Below, in pieces: positions 53,000-64,000 of a DNA stretch of 64,000 bases (the stretch's first letter is position 1; each line of letters starts with the position of its first letter). The stretch spans positions 33,060,412 to 33,124,411 of the forward strand of contig CM043865.1 in assembly GCA_023846275.1 (NCBI GenBank). Direction: 5' to 3'. The translations under genes and the position numbers were made by a program. This DNA is from Vanilla planifolia. Lineage: Eukaryota > Streptophyta > Magnoliopsida > Asparagales > Orchidaceae. The notes beneath the pieces are model-generated. The model had not been told where the DNA came from. It ran no database searches and was given only the letters and a program-made list of their open reading frames with translations.

Positions 53000-54110
53000 A
53001 TTAATATAGATGTAAAAATTAATAAATACATAACCTTTTAAGTTTTTATAATTAGGATAACTTGGTCCAATAAAAAACAAGAAATCATGTGATGTAAATG
53101 TTCATTGGATGACTATCAAACCATTTATTGTGTGCATCTAATGACAATGTTCAATGTGGGTCAAATCATCTACCAAAATTTAAGGTTAAAAGGAGTTATA
53201 TGAAAAGACCATTTGATTCAATAGACATCAAATGATATATGGTTCAATCTAGCAAACAATCTAATGAATCAAAAAAAATCAAATCAAACTATCCAATGTA
53301 ATGATTGGATTGTCCAATGCTACATCTCTAATGATATGTTCAATGATGGTCGGACCATTTGATAAAATCTAAAACTAAAAAAGGGTTATGTCAGAAGACC
53401 ATCGGACCGTCTGATTGATGGTTCAATGTTAACAGATAGCATTTCGTTCAATCTACCATACAAACCACTAAATTAGTAGGATTAGGTTATCCCTAGTCAA
53501 ACCATCCAATGCAACAAATAGATAATCCTACATGTTCATGAAAAGGTGCTAATATTTGGTTCAGTTAATAGATAGTTGATCTTTTTAAGCATTTTTTTAC
53601 AATGTTTATGTAGATGTGGGATCAAAAACTACTATTGTTTGATTTGATTTTGCATTATAAAAGAGGCATTAAAACACAATCAACAATTGAAGTGCATTCA
53701 TCTTCATTCATCGAGCCAATTTTCTTTCTTCTTAATCCTAGGCTTCATTGTATTGACCACTTGTTGAGAGTTTACTTTTGTTTGTAAGCTATTCATTGAA
53801 TGTGTATCACTTAAACCCAAGTATGCAAGGAGATCCCTCTCCAAAGCCTTGTGTTGGACTGATTGGGCTTGTGGATTTCTCCATCAGCATTTGCAATAGA
53901 GTAAAGAGTGTAAAACTAAGCAAGTTTGTTTGGGGGTAGATATAGGGCCCAAGGATAGAGGGCCAAACCAACTAAATTTGGTTTGTCTTCTGTTTCTTTT
54001 ATTTGCTTTAGTCATAATTTGTTGTACTTCAATTTTTAAACTTAAGATAAGAATTAATTTCTTGGAAAAGTCACAAAAGCCAACAATTACATCATAAACA
54101 GTGATGGAGG
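53000..54110 (+). mobile_element. Probable 3' LTR of the truncated copia element
   Basis: It lies just after the reverse transcriptase fragment, in the same orientation. The sequence contains two diverged copies of an internal motif ('agaccatttgattcaatag', 'agaccatcggaccgtctg'), a TATAAAAG box at 53656-53663, and the string 'ctccaaagccttgtgttgga' with 'gtttgggggtagatat', which I recognise as typical of SIRE/Maximus LTRs. RNase H is missing between the fragment and the LTR, so an internal deletion is likely. The exact ends were not found. Confidence 0.6.
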
Positions 54111-54797
54111 GTGGCATTTGACCGATTTTTATTAAAAAAACCCTAAAACACTCCGAACCCTCACAATTATCATTCGTTTACATTACTCCTTAAAAATAAA
54201 AACAAATTAACTATATACATCTACTTTATTCTCAACATCACTCTCCAACTATAGTATCCAATTATCACTATGTTCCAACCAAATATTCTAAGATTCGTTA
54301 TGTTCCAAAGGTAACAATGAAAATAAACAAAACAATAATTGTTGCAATGGCCCTTAAGACAAAAGGTCAAACGCTAATTTATTTGTTATATGGTCGTCTA
54401 AATGTTCAAGTATCACTAAGTTTTTATGATGAAAACTCTAGCATTTCCACTTGTATTCCAAACTTCAAGAAGCAAAGCAAAATAAAGTCATTCCACATGA
54501 AGCCTATATTACCAAAATCAGTTCTATCAAGCATATTTAACACTCGTTCCACGAGTAACAGAGTAAACAATAATGAATTTTAATGACAAAATCATCTAGC
54601 CTGCTAGCCTCTTGACATTATAAATCATATCTTAAGTAAAATTCATTATATGTAAGAATGATAGCACACAGACATTTCAGCCATTTAGCATCATCATAGA
54701 AAACAATCATACATCATGCCAAGTGCAATAAGAAAGGTTTATTGGTAGAATATTTTGAAGATACGATGCAATAAAAACAAATGAATTCACCACTTAC
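54111..54797. other. Intergenic stretch without a recognised gene
   Basis: An open frame at 54317-54583 (plus) has low-complexity composition and no family resemblance, so I do not call it a gene. The rest is AT-rich. Confidence 0.5.
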
Positions 54798-54881
54798 CAT
54801 GACAAAAGTATGGTAGAACATCATTTTTACAGAATTATCAGTAAGCCACCGCCTGCAAAAATCTCTAGCCTCTCCCAAGCC
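54798..54881 (-). other. Unassigned putative exon, 84 bp
   Basis: It has an acceptor TTCCGCAG before 54881 and a strong donor GTAAGT after 54798. The 28 codons between are open in phase 0 at both ends and encode GLGEARDFCRRWLTDN followed by SVKMMFYHTFVM. The composition and splice signals look real, but I do not recognise the protein. It lies about 360 bases after the OTU stop codon on the same strand, so it could be an exon of an alternative OTU transcript, of another gene, or a stray exon from a broken gene copy. Confidence 0.45.
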
Positions 54882-55245
54882 CTGCGGAAGATCACACAAA
54901 ACTAAACAAGGAAAAGAAAAGCCTATTTTCAGTACATTTTTAATTCAGAGTTTCCACAAACAAATACATTAGCTAATCATTGTTGAAATATATATGCATT
55001 GAATATAAGCATCAAGATTAATATATCATTACAAAATGACCAAACTGTCAGCTTTAAGAGCATTAAAAAAAACAGAATTCTAAATTCCTGAAATAGAGCT
55101 AAAGCACTCCACATTGTTGGCGTCAACGTGATTGCTCATCAAACATCATGTTTTTCTTTTTCATTGATCTGATAGGTAAGACGATCAAAACTAATATAAG
55201 AAACAAGAGGCTAATCCATACACATCTACTTTGCATTGTGTAGGG

Positions 55246-56110
55246 TTATTTTGTAGGAACAACTGAATTGTAGTGCTCTCCAAGTCCATAAGCATGCTTA
55301 TGATAAGACAACATAACGCTTGGGCTGGACACACTGCTTTCAGTTCTGTACTCTCTACCCATCTCAACATCAGGGAAAGAACCAGAGAATATAATGATAT
55401 GTTTCTTGAGGCAATGCGTTAAAGCGCCTAACTCAAGCTGCCCTCCCCAAGCTGCAGTGGATTCCACCTCTTTACAGTATTTATCAAAAATCTCCAGTGG
55501 CAAGTCACTAGAATCCTTCTCAATCTTTCCTTCAGCAAGAAAAAATGGCAGGAAATCTATTGCATGTTCTCTCATGTAAGAAGCAGCCATTTTCCGTAAT
55601 TCTAGGTAATTGTACGTTTTGTTTTCATTTGGGGAAAGTGACAACTGATCTTCAACAGCTCTATACAGACAATGACCATCTGGCTTGATCTCATTAACAG
55701 TCAGTCCTAGGGGCATTAGTTTCTTCTCCAGTTTTTCATTTTCAATCATGCGATCGCTTACCAAGTTACTTTGTTCTTCCTGAATCCTTAGCTCTCTTTC
55801 AGCTTCTTGCTGAGCTCTTCTCTCCCTCCTCCTCACTCCCTTGCTTGGTTTTGCAGATTCACCATGACTTGTTACAGACACTCCAGCTATAGCCATTACT
55901 AGGTTATCAAGATTGCTTTTGCCTGGAGCATCTTCATTCTTATAGCCCAAAGAAGCAAGCTCCTCGGATTGTCTTGTTTTTAGTTGGGACAATAACCGAG
56001 AGATTTCATCCTCTACATTCTTCTTCTTGGCCTTTTGTTCAGCTTTACTACCTTTAGCAGCAGCTTTCTTAAGTTCAGTTTCCTTGTTTTGTAGGTCAGA
56101 CACCTCTTCC
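55246..56110 (-). CDS. OTU5: OTU-domain deubiquitinase (OTU5/OTUD6B type), last exon
   Basis: Cysteine protease that removes ubiquitin from proteins. This exon encodes 287 residues after a split Arg codon and ends in TAA at 55248-55246. The acceptor TTTTCAG is at 56111. The first half is a coiled-coil-like charged region: [22 protein letters not shown], then [11 protein letters not shown], and a basic stretch [17 protein letters not shown]. The OTU domain begins [19 protein letters not shown], with the catalytic Asp and Cys in DGHC (Cys codon at 55671-55669). It ends with the catalytic His in [15 protein letters not shown]. The order matches Arabidopsis At3g62940. The frame stays open a little past the acceptor into the intron, but that extension has no family match. 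The N-terminal exon, expected to read like EMLSRHR, was not found. Confidence 0.9.
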
Positions 56111-58185
56111 CTGAAAACACAAGCAAGATTAGAAATGCGGACACAGAAGACAAGCAACTAGTCACAAAAAACCACAATAATCATGAATTTTTAATAATGA
56201 AGAAAATTCAATTATCCCTATGGTATAAACAGACTTGTTGATGTTCAACTTGGCAACACTTTGATTCATGTCAACAATTTTTCGCAAAAACTTCGAGAAG
56301 GCATTCAATATTAAAAACCATGGAGACATAATATTGATTAAATCAACTGGCTTTGCTTAAATTGCCATGCTTAAAGAATTTATCAATATCCAGGTCTATC
56401 ATTGGCGATCTGTAAGTTCTCTTTGATGCTATTTCAAAGACAATAAGACAGGTAGCAAAGATGCATCCTATTGGACAGTGCTTATATGAAAAAAAAACTG
56501 GATTAACAACGTTACTCAAGTTGCCTCAATCAAACAGATTTGATCAAGGCCATCATCCTCTAATGTTAGCACAGCACCGCTAACAAGATTAATATATAGC
56601 TAGCTACACACCCAAGAGAAATTCCATGATCACGCAACAGGTTTGGGCCCTAAATCCTCAACATGATCCTTACAGTTTTCTAAAATATCAACACTCAAGT
56701 CCTACCACAAATTAATAAGCTAAAAGCTTGGACGTGCCAAACCAAGCTAACAATAAATGTAAGGATTTGAGTCTTGTAATCAAATATTTTGCATTCATGT
56801 AAGGAGTAGAATAGACACTTCACGTTCGACCATCTCCAAATCAGTGAAAGTAAAGCTAAGTTACTCAACAATCCTATTGTAATGGCATGACATTCATGCT
56901 GGGCTAAATAGCCAAGAATTGGTGGAATTAACTGATTTCACTCATTTATGAAGCAATTATTGTATAATATGAAATGTTACTACCATATATAATAGGGATA
57001 TTAGTCAAACAGACAATATGATGTTCAAATACTACATGTCCCCAGGTCAAAGACCCAAAACAAAACATTCATTTAGTACAATCAAAAAGCATTGAGCCAT
57101 CTTTAGCCTTTCATCAGCCCTTCAGGTGGAACCATATACATCTTTAACTCCTTTCTCTTGTAATTTCTTGCCATTTTTTACATGTACAATAGCTCGTGAT
57201 AGACGTGATAGACCTGGCATAGGTTGTTCCTCAAAATGTCAAATTAAATATCCTTTAAAAATATATGCCAAGCAAAAATTAACTGCCACCACCCACGAGT
57301 AAAGATGCTGCTATTTTACTGTCAAATTCAACAATCACCATAATGGAACCCTTTCACCAAATACTTCTAATACCATTTTAATGTCCAACATCTCTGAATC
57401 ACAGATAACTTACCACGTTTCTGGCCAAAATCAGGAAGAAAAACTAGTTCAAGCCCTTCAACACACCTACTGAAGCAGTACTACAGTGAAGAAAAAAAAC
57501 CAGCGACCACATTTACTTTGATCCGACTAGACTCTAAAAATTATCAAACATGGAAAAAAAACTCCAGTTATCAAGTCTTGGCTCTTTTTTGGAGAACAAA
57601 GGTCACGTCTCCACACATTCTAAAAACATATCAGTAAGGCAACAATGGATGGTGTTTCTAGTAGTTCAACTCATGCATTTCTTTGTGACAAGGTGGCTGA
57701 CGAGGCTCCCTTCACCACTTCCCAAGGCTTCCACTACTGTTATCAGGCATTTGAAGTGCCTGACAATTTTTACGAGGTTTCATCCTAGGGAACTCTACAG
57801 TTTTATCATATTATAATGCTATAGTACACCACACGTCAACCTATAACTTTTCTAACTAGTCACGAGATTTTATAGATGTATGCTAGAATTTCAAACACGA
57901 TGCCAACTTTATTAGAGGTATCAATGCATTATCTAGCTTTTTTAAAGGATCCAAAGTTTTTCTGAACCACCCTAAATAATCCAAAGATGATATTGTCAAC
58001 TCAATAACCTTATCCCATTTGGCTTCCCAAGCAAGCCAAATGAACTGCCCAATGCAGTCCAATGGTCCATAGAAGACCAACTAGTGTACTCCACCACAGC
58101 TCAGGGCAATCTAATGCCACTTGCTCTTTTTTATTTGCTCATTAGGTTTGCTGTGGAGGGAAACTTCTCACCTCCTCTTTTGCAT
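56111..58185 (-). other. Stretch upstream of the OTU exon: intron or promoter, no exon found
   Basis: The first OTU exon should lie upstream on the minus strand, but I could not find it here. The sequence is moderately complex and AT-rich. At about 57550-58080 it reads like decayed coding DNA without a recognised domain. If the first exon lies beyond the window, this whole stretch is an intron. Confidence 0.4.
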
Positions 58186-60450
58186 GGTTTGTGGTATCAA
58201 AGCTTTCAAGACATGAAGTAGATGTGGGATGTTCTTCTCCCTCCATTGATCCTAATGAGACATTGAGATTGCCATAGCGCTATGATAGAGTAGTTGGAAT
58301 GATTCTTCCATGACTCACCCTCCATATATTTCCATTGTCGTAATCAAAATCACTTGTGCTTGGATGCCTAATGTTCTATTTGTCCAGCTGTGATCCATAT
58401 TGACTTTGAATGCTTAAGCAAAACTTTGAGCTTGAACAAATGATATTTTGTAAGAATCATCTTTTCTAACAAGTCTCTTGACTCCCCCAAATGTTTCCAT
58501 CTCTAGTTTAAAGTAAACGGCTCAGCCCAGGCATCTCCCTTTGGAACACTAACAAAATTTTAGTTTTCTAGTGCTCTCAAGAATTTGGACTTTTGCCCCA
58601 ATAAAAGACCACCAAACCTCATGAAACTAAATAGATCTATACTTCAGCTCATCCGCTAAAAGTTAAATGTTATGAAATTCCATTTGTTTGGTCATTAAAG
58701 GGAAGTTCTAAGAGCTCCAATGGAACATTTCAAAATCTGTCAATCCCAGTACAACTTGCTATCGGAACTAATCTTCTGAAGCCATACAACCTATTGAGTT
58801 GAAATTTGACCAATCTTAGAGAGGACTCCTAGATCTATAAAATCTCCTTTAACCTCTTCCAAATTTTTAGACATTTTACCTTCTTTTTTTCCCTCCTTTT
58901 AAGACCCAAGATTCTGGACCGCAACAGTCCACATTCATTCCAATTTCACCACTACATTTCACTCCTTTTTCCATCACCAATCTTCTTAGCTGCTGTCAGC
59001 AACATTTGTTGATCACCCCAATACAACACACCTCCGAGGTGGTATCAAATCCTACTTATGATATCACTGCTTAGCAACCAATGATCCTAACTCTTTTAGC
59101 TACCCATAATGTCCACTCGTTTAGTGACCTTTGCTGGAGTTTTCTGCACCTTCATCCTACCAAGTTCCCTAATCAATTTAGAGGGCTTCTCAGCTTATTT
59201 GATACAGCAAATTGGTTCATCACAGCAGCACAGCAAGCAAGCAAAACAAGGTATAAGCTCTATTTGAAGTTGTAGATTTTAAGTAGTTTGCTAGTGCATT
59301 TATTTTGTTGTTTAAGGGCCTAAAACATCTAAATATATCTCTTACATTTTTACAGTCCTGGTTGCATCCCACTGAACCCTTAAAGTCAAATTCTTGGAAA
59401 TTCAATTGCTACAATTACCTTGGGTTCTTTAACATGGTCATTAGAGGAGAAAAAACTTCAAAAAATCAATTGAACATTTGATGAGCAAAAATCTCTTAGT
59501 GACACTGTGAACTTGTTGTTCACTACTTCCATGCACATGGACATGCATCTACTACACATACTGATCGATAGAGAAAGCATGATTAATTTTATATCCCTTG
59601 CTTTGTTAGGGAATGATATCCATATTCCTCCTTAGCTTGGAGTGTGGCAACCAAGTTTTCAAAGTAGATGGTGGATACTCTTCTTCCTCACTTGGTGTTT
59701 CCAATGCAACATTTAGCAACTGTGGCATTATAATAGAGCTGCAAGGTGATTCTTCTATGACTACCTCCAAATATTTCCACTCTCCTATTCAAAGTTACTT
59801 GCATTGGATGCATGTTTTTTTTTTTGCCTTGTTGGGATCTTTATTAGCTTCAAGAGTTTGTTCACACACTTGAACACTAGAAACTATTGTTTAGCAACAA
59901 TTCTCTCATTTAGCATTTCCTTTAACTCCCCCATTAATTTACCTCTTTGATTCAAAGCATTATCCATTAGAAATATCGTCAAAATATGAGTTTTTTTGTG
60001 CTCACAGGAGTTTCTGCTTTTGCACACTAAAATACTATCAAACCTCACGAAACTTAACAGAACTATACTTTACCTAATCTCCTAAAAGTTTCATGTTACC
60101 ATTGGTTCAACCATTAAAGTGAAGTTCTTAGATCTTCGTGTGAATCTTTCAAAATCTATCTTCAACCCAGGTACACTTCGACGATGGGATAATTCCTCTA
60201 AACCCTACAAACTATTAAGTCGTAATTTGGCCAAACTATTGTGACCTTTACAGCTACTAATTTGATCCTTTGATCTCCAAATTTGGCCATTTTCCCTTCC
60301 TTTTTCACCTCCCTTTTAAACTCCAAATTTTGGACCACATCAGTCCAGATTTACTGCATCTTTCACCACTACATCTCACTTCGTTTTCGATCAACAGCCC
60401 TCTTGAACACCATTAGTGACATTCTTAATGGTCAGCCTAATACCCCAACC
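58186..60450 (+). repeat. Diverged direct duplication (about 58186-59035 and 59640-60450)
   Basis: Copy A and copy B share many phrases in the same order. Examples are the 'gattcttc.atgact.ccctcc' block (58300, 59749), the 'aaacctca.gaaact' block, the 'cattaaag.gaagttct' block and 'tggacc.ca.cagtcca' (58915, 60335). The offset is about 1.42-1.46 kb and identity looks moderate. Copy A begins at TGGTATCAAAGC (58192-58203), 11 of 12 bases matching the TGGTATCAGAGC primer-binding site complementary to initiator tRNA-Met. This suggests a decayed LTR element, but no coding domain is recognised. Confidence 0.65.
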
Positions 60451-60989
60451 CTCTCCATTGTTACTCAACCATTCATGCTCATTTAGTTAAAAAAAGCAAC
60501 CTCTTCTTTCTAGGCTCAATTAGCACACTCGAAACCATAAATATGGACATAGTCACAAAGACAATGAAATAGAGTTTAAAGGAAAAATCTTCCTCCTCTT
60601 TCTGATAGTCATGGAAAGGGAAAAATATTTTGTTTTTCAATCTCGGAAAGACAACTATTTTCTCCTACTAAAACGACGAGCTACTGATGCAAGAGAACAC
60701 TTTCTAATTCAAAACTAAATCTTCTACAGCCCTTCTAAAAAGGATTCATTCCATGTTGGATTCCATTATGGATATCACAAACATCTGCAAAAGCCTACTT
60801 TATTTGATTTTTCCTAACTTTTGTATATTCCAAACAAGTAATCCAACTTAGCTCAATCAACCTATTAAATATGTTGTCCCAGTCTTCCAAATAACACCAA
60901 GTCTAGAAAGTCTCTTGAGGTGCTGCATCCCATATCATACCAAAAAAAAAAAAAAAAAACCTACGCCAACAGTATTACTATATCTATTT

Positions 60990-61385
60990 TTAACAAAACT
61001 CAAGAAGATCACAATCTGACTTGAACCTTGCAAGGACCTTAACAATAGCTTTCAGAAAGATAATCCTATAATTAATAGTGCATAAGCATCTATCTAATAT
61101 TATACACTTTTTTACAGTTGGTTCATTGAAGGCCATGCCAAGTGAAGCACGATTTGTTTGCCCCCAAGCATCCGTTCATAGATATTGATGAAATAGTTTA
61201 ATTCCATGGATCTTTCATAGTAAAAAGGAGCTCCTCCTTCCCAATTTCGCAATGATTTCATTTAAATTTGCACAAAACATCTATGGACCTGCAGGAGTGC
61301 TCCTAATTTTTGACAAACCCTTCCAAATCACTCTTCTAAAGGTAAAGCATGGGATTGGAATATGCTAGAGAAAAATATCACTCCT
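60990..61385 (-). pseudogene. Decayed LINE endonuclease fragment
   Basis: On the minus strand, the conceptual product reads a GP-stop-MFCANLNEIIAK stretch (about 61290-61229), corresponding to the GPW...GDFNEI box of the LINE endonuclease. Further on, IILDRCLCTINYRIIF and VLARFKSDCDLL (about 61103-61010) match the LDRxLxxxxWxxxF and LxRxxSDHxPLL stretches of the same domain. Stops and frameshifts are present. The region down to about 60700 may continue the same element but is less clear. An 18-base or so poly(A) run at about 60943-60960 on the plus strand interrupts it. Confidence 0.65.
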
Positions 61386-61389
61386 ACTT

Positions 61390-64000
61390 TTGAATCCACA
61401 AATTTCAAACAACATTAATTATTGATAAGATGGGCTCAATTTCGAACTACCACATGATTCTAAGACGCCCAGATTTCTCCTATCATATCAGTGGCATCTT
61501 CCTTTAAAAAAGAAACCCTCTACAAACCAATTTACAAATCAGCTTTCCACACTTTCACCACTAATGTGAATCTTATGAATAGCACCCTCTTCATCCATGC
61601 CTTAGTCATCCTAGTTTTCTCATCCTTGCATTATCTGATTATTTGACAACTTTCCTCTCCTCTTCAAAGTCCACAATCACCTCTTCATCTTCACTCGTTC
61701 ATTACAAATCTTCACATTGAAGGAAGCAATAGTCCTCATTTATCAAAAATCTCCCCACATCCAAGTCCTCATCAACTTCTTTTCTTGTCAATATCTTTGA
61801 AGTTACAGACTCGGTAAAATATTTGATTTCAAGGACCACATATTTCACCGCTAAATATCAACAATCATTTTTTTATAGATGCCCAAAGTAGAAGATCATC
61901 TTCCTTGTAAATACTCCTCTCCTCAATACCAAGGTTGTCAATATCTTCCATGCAATATTCACAGGTTTCACGCTGCAATCTTATTTAACAGTAAGCAACC
62001 TTACTTCACAGAACATGGATTGAAAAGTCTTTCTATCCCACAGCAGGATTTCAGAGGAATAAAATTTTTATTTTGGCCATATAAATAAAAAGATTGACAT
62101 CACAGGAAAGAAAACAGCCTTCAAAACCATGTAAATCTTGCTCCAATTTAGCCAAGGAAAAAAGTAAAACAAAATATAACGTTAAAGCTTCATCTTACCC
62201 ATATATACTTAGCAAACTTCAGCAACTTTGAGTTTGACATTTTTATTCCCAATAATAAAACAAGGATTTTATGAACCAAATGAAATTAAATCCACTACAA
62301 ATGCATAAAATGATCTATCATATTGCACCCAAAAAGTAATAAAAATGGCAGTAAAAAAATTAAATTCAAGGATAAAATCATGAGAAAACCCCAAATATGA
62401 ATTGAATAGTAAGTAATGAAAGGGCAAAGATATCATGCTGAATGACCCAACGAATTGATCTTCCAATCACATTATTGAATGTCTCAAAATCAAATCTATG
62501 AGAAAAAATCCTTGTCAGGATGAACCCATGGAGCACTAATGAATTATCATAATCCTGATAGTAAAAACTTAAGGCTCTAGAGCTTCCACAATTGGATCAC
62601 CACCAAAAGTGGTGGTGTCAGGGACATCAAAACGAAGATAATTACGATTTGTAAAATGGATGCAAATTTTGGAGAACTAGATTATATAAGGTCAATTTGC
62701 ATAAAACACATTCTCGAGTAGCAAAAGGATTATTTTAACATCTAAGTTAGCTCTTAAATTTTAGATGACTAGAAAATAACTAAAATTAAGATTCATGAAG
62801 TGACAAGGTTGCAAGGAATTTCCTCGGATATTTCTCATTATCGACGTTCACCAACCCTCCTTCCCAAAAGGCCCATGGCCTCTCTAACTGAAATGAGGTC
62901 CTTGTCCTCCCTTCCACAAACATTGAAGCCCTCCTTCAACCAACACATAAGTTCATTCCAACTAGCAGTAATCAACTTCAACACCAACAAACTTTAGATT
63001 GCCTTGGCTAATTAAGCTTATTGAATTGCACACCTGTAGAAATTTTCTGCAGAATTTACAGAATAGATCAGTCGAAATTCCAATGAGCCTTCAATAAAGA
63101 ATTGAAAGAGAGGATCAAGGGAAACTAACAAAGACCAAAAGGTTCCACCATGAGGTGTTATTCAAGGAAAAGGCCCTAGACTGAGGTATTCTTCAAGACA
63201 GAAAATTTTACCAAACCCTCCCCTGTAATCCAAATCAATGCTTTAAACCATCAAAGGAGGGCTGGACAACATAAAACCAACTCGGTTGGTAAGTTCTTGA
63301 TTAAAAAAAATAAGTTAAAGAATATTAGAAATATGAAAGAATAATAACTCATTTCATAAAGTGAATTATTTTGGTAAAAATTGCTGCTTGTTCTCTTCAC
63401 AACTTGCCAAAACAAAATTAAGATTTGCATTGAAAACATAAATATCCTTTACCATGCTTACATACTTTTTATTACTACATTATTGTATAGGAGTAGCTTA
63501 TGGAATGACTGTCCACTATAACACAGCACCATGATATTGTTAGCAAACTAAAACAATGACTCAACCAAAGTAGACAAATTTAAGTAAATCAGTTAAACAG
63601 TATGCTAACAGGCAAGAAAAATTTCTTGGAATTCTTAAAAATAATGACCTTGTTCGACACAGGAATTACGCTACCTTAAGACAAGAATGTGACACCTCTG
63701 AATATTCTAGCCGTCCAGAAATTTCTCCCGAATAACTCCCATCATGCAAACAGGGTTTAACATATTAACATATAATGATCCATACTTTCACATAACTAGT
63801 GCAGGTATCCTTCACTCCCCATTCTATATTTATTTTAGAGCAAAAGAACAAAAATAATCAATTGAAATTTGTAGTTTTTACAATTTCCTTGTGAATTCTA
63901 ACAATTACAAAGCAAACTGCATTATTATAGACAACAACATTCCTATTATTCAGGCAGAAAATTGTGATATTGTTGATGGGCAAGCACGGCATTATATAAA
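61390..64000. other. Right-hand intergenic or intronic stretch without a supported gene
   Basis: I found no intact coding region or RNA gene. The part at 61400-61900 may be the 5' continuation of the LINE remnant. The part at 62800-63250 is less AT-rich and looks like decayed coding sequence, but no domain is recognisable. It may all be an intron of the OTU gene if its first exon lies further right. Confidence 0.4.

Noticed and set aside
62800-63250. Less AT-rich stretch considered as a gene fragment
   Set aside because: Frames are short and broken, and no domain is recognisable on either strand; probably old transposon DNA.
1-64000. Search for tRNA, rRNA, snoRNA, microRNA hairpins and CRISPR arrays
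   Set aside because: No A-box/B-box pair with a cloverleaf, no rRNA-like stretch and no regularly spaced repeat was seen by eye. A covariance-model scan would be needed to exclude small RNA genes.

Overview
The window is nuclear DNA from a flowering plant. Genes are split by GT-AG introns of up to about 6.8 kb, coding islands are GC-richer than the very AT-rich surroundings, all recognisable proteins are plant-type housekeeping proteins, and the space between them is full of decayed LTR and LINE retrotransposons. The proteins read to me as closest to monocots, but that is a weak impression from remembered homologues.

Five protein-coding genes can be supported. (1) Positions 1-10186, minus strand: the N-terminal 545 or so codons of replication factor C large subunit RFC1, in 11 exons, with a 6 kb intron between the BRCT and AAA+ exons. 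The C-terminal part lies outside the left edge. (2) 17915-23835, minus: a pfkB-family myo-inositol kinase in two exons with a 4.85 kb intron. (3) 38423-39664, plus: an intronless plastid phosphoserine aminotransferase. (4) 43317-50930, minus: an FQR1/WrbA-like quinone reductase in two coding exons with a 6.8 kb intron, plus an 81 bp intron in its 5' UTR. (5) 55246-56110, minus: the last exon of an OTU-family deubiquitinase (OTU5/OTUD6B type). Its first exon was not found and may lie beyond the right edge.

The rest is mostly transposon debris. A young-looking, 5'-truncated LINE at 33358-33875 keeps an open RNase H frame, a poly(A) tail and a 9 bp target-site duplication. An older relative with stops sits at 13.8-14.5 kb. 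LINE ORF2 pieces lie inside the FQR intron (48.8-50.1 kb, plus) and at 60.99-61.38 kb (minus). Ty1/copia remnants are a reverse-transcriptase piece followed by an LTR-like stretch (52.6-54.1 kb, plus) and a gag-like piece (36.7-37.33 kb, minus). A diverged direct duplication with a tRNA-Met-type primer-binding-site-like sequence lies at 58.2-60.45 kb, and a 400/466 bp tandem duplication lies in the RFC1 intron.

The five genes do not form a functional cluster: they cover DNA replication, inositol phosphate metabolism, serine biosynthesis, redox and ubiquitin removal. I found no sign of a gene cluster, CRISPR array or novel multi-gene system. The more notable items are an RFC1 start codon that is the last codon of exon 1, an unidentified well-spliced 84 bp exon at 54798-54881, and the clean LINE insertion.
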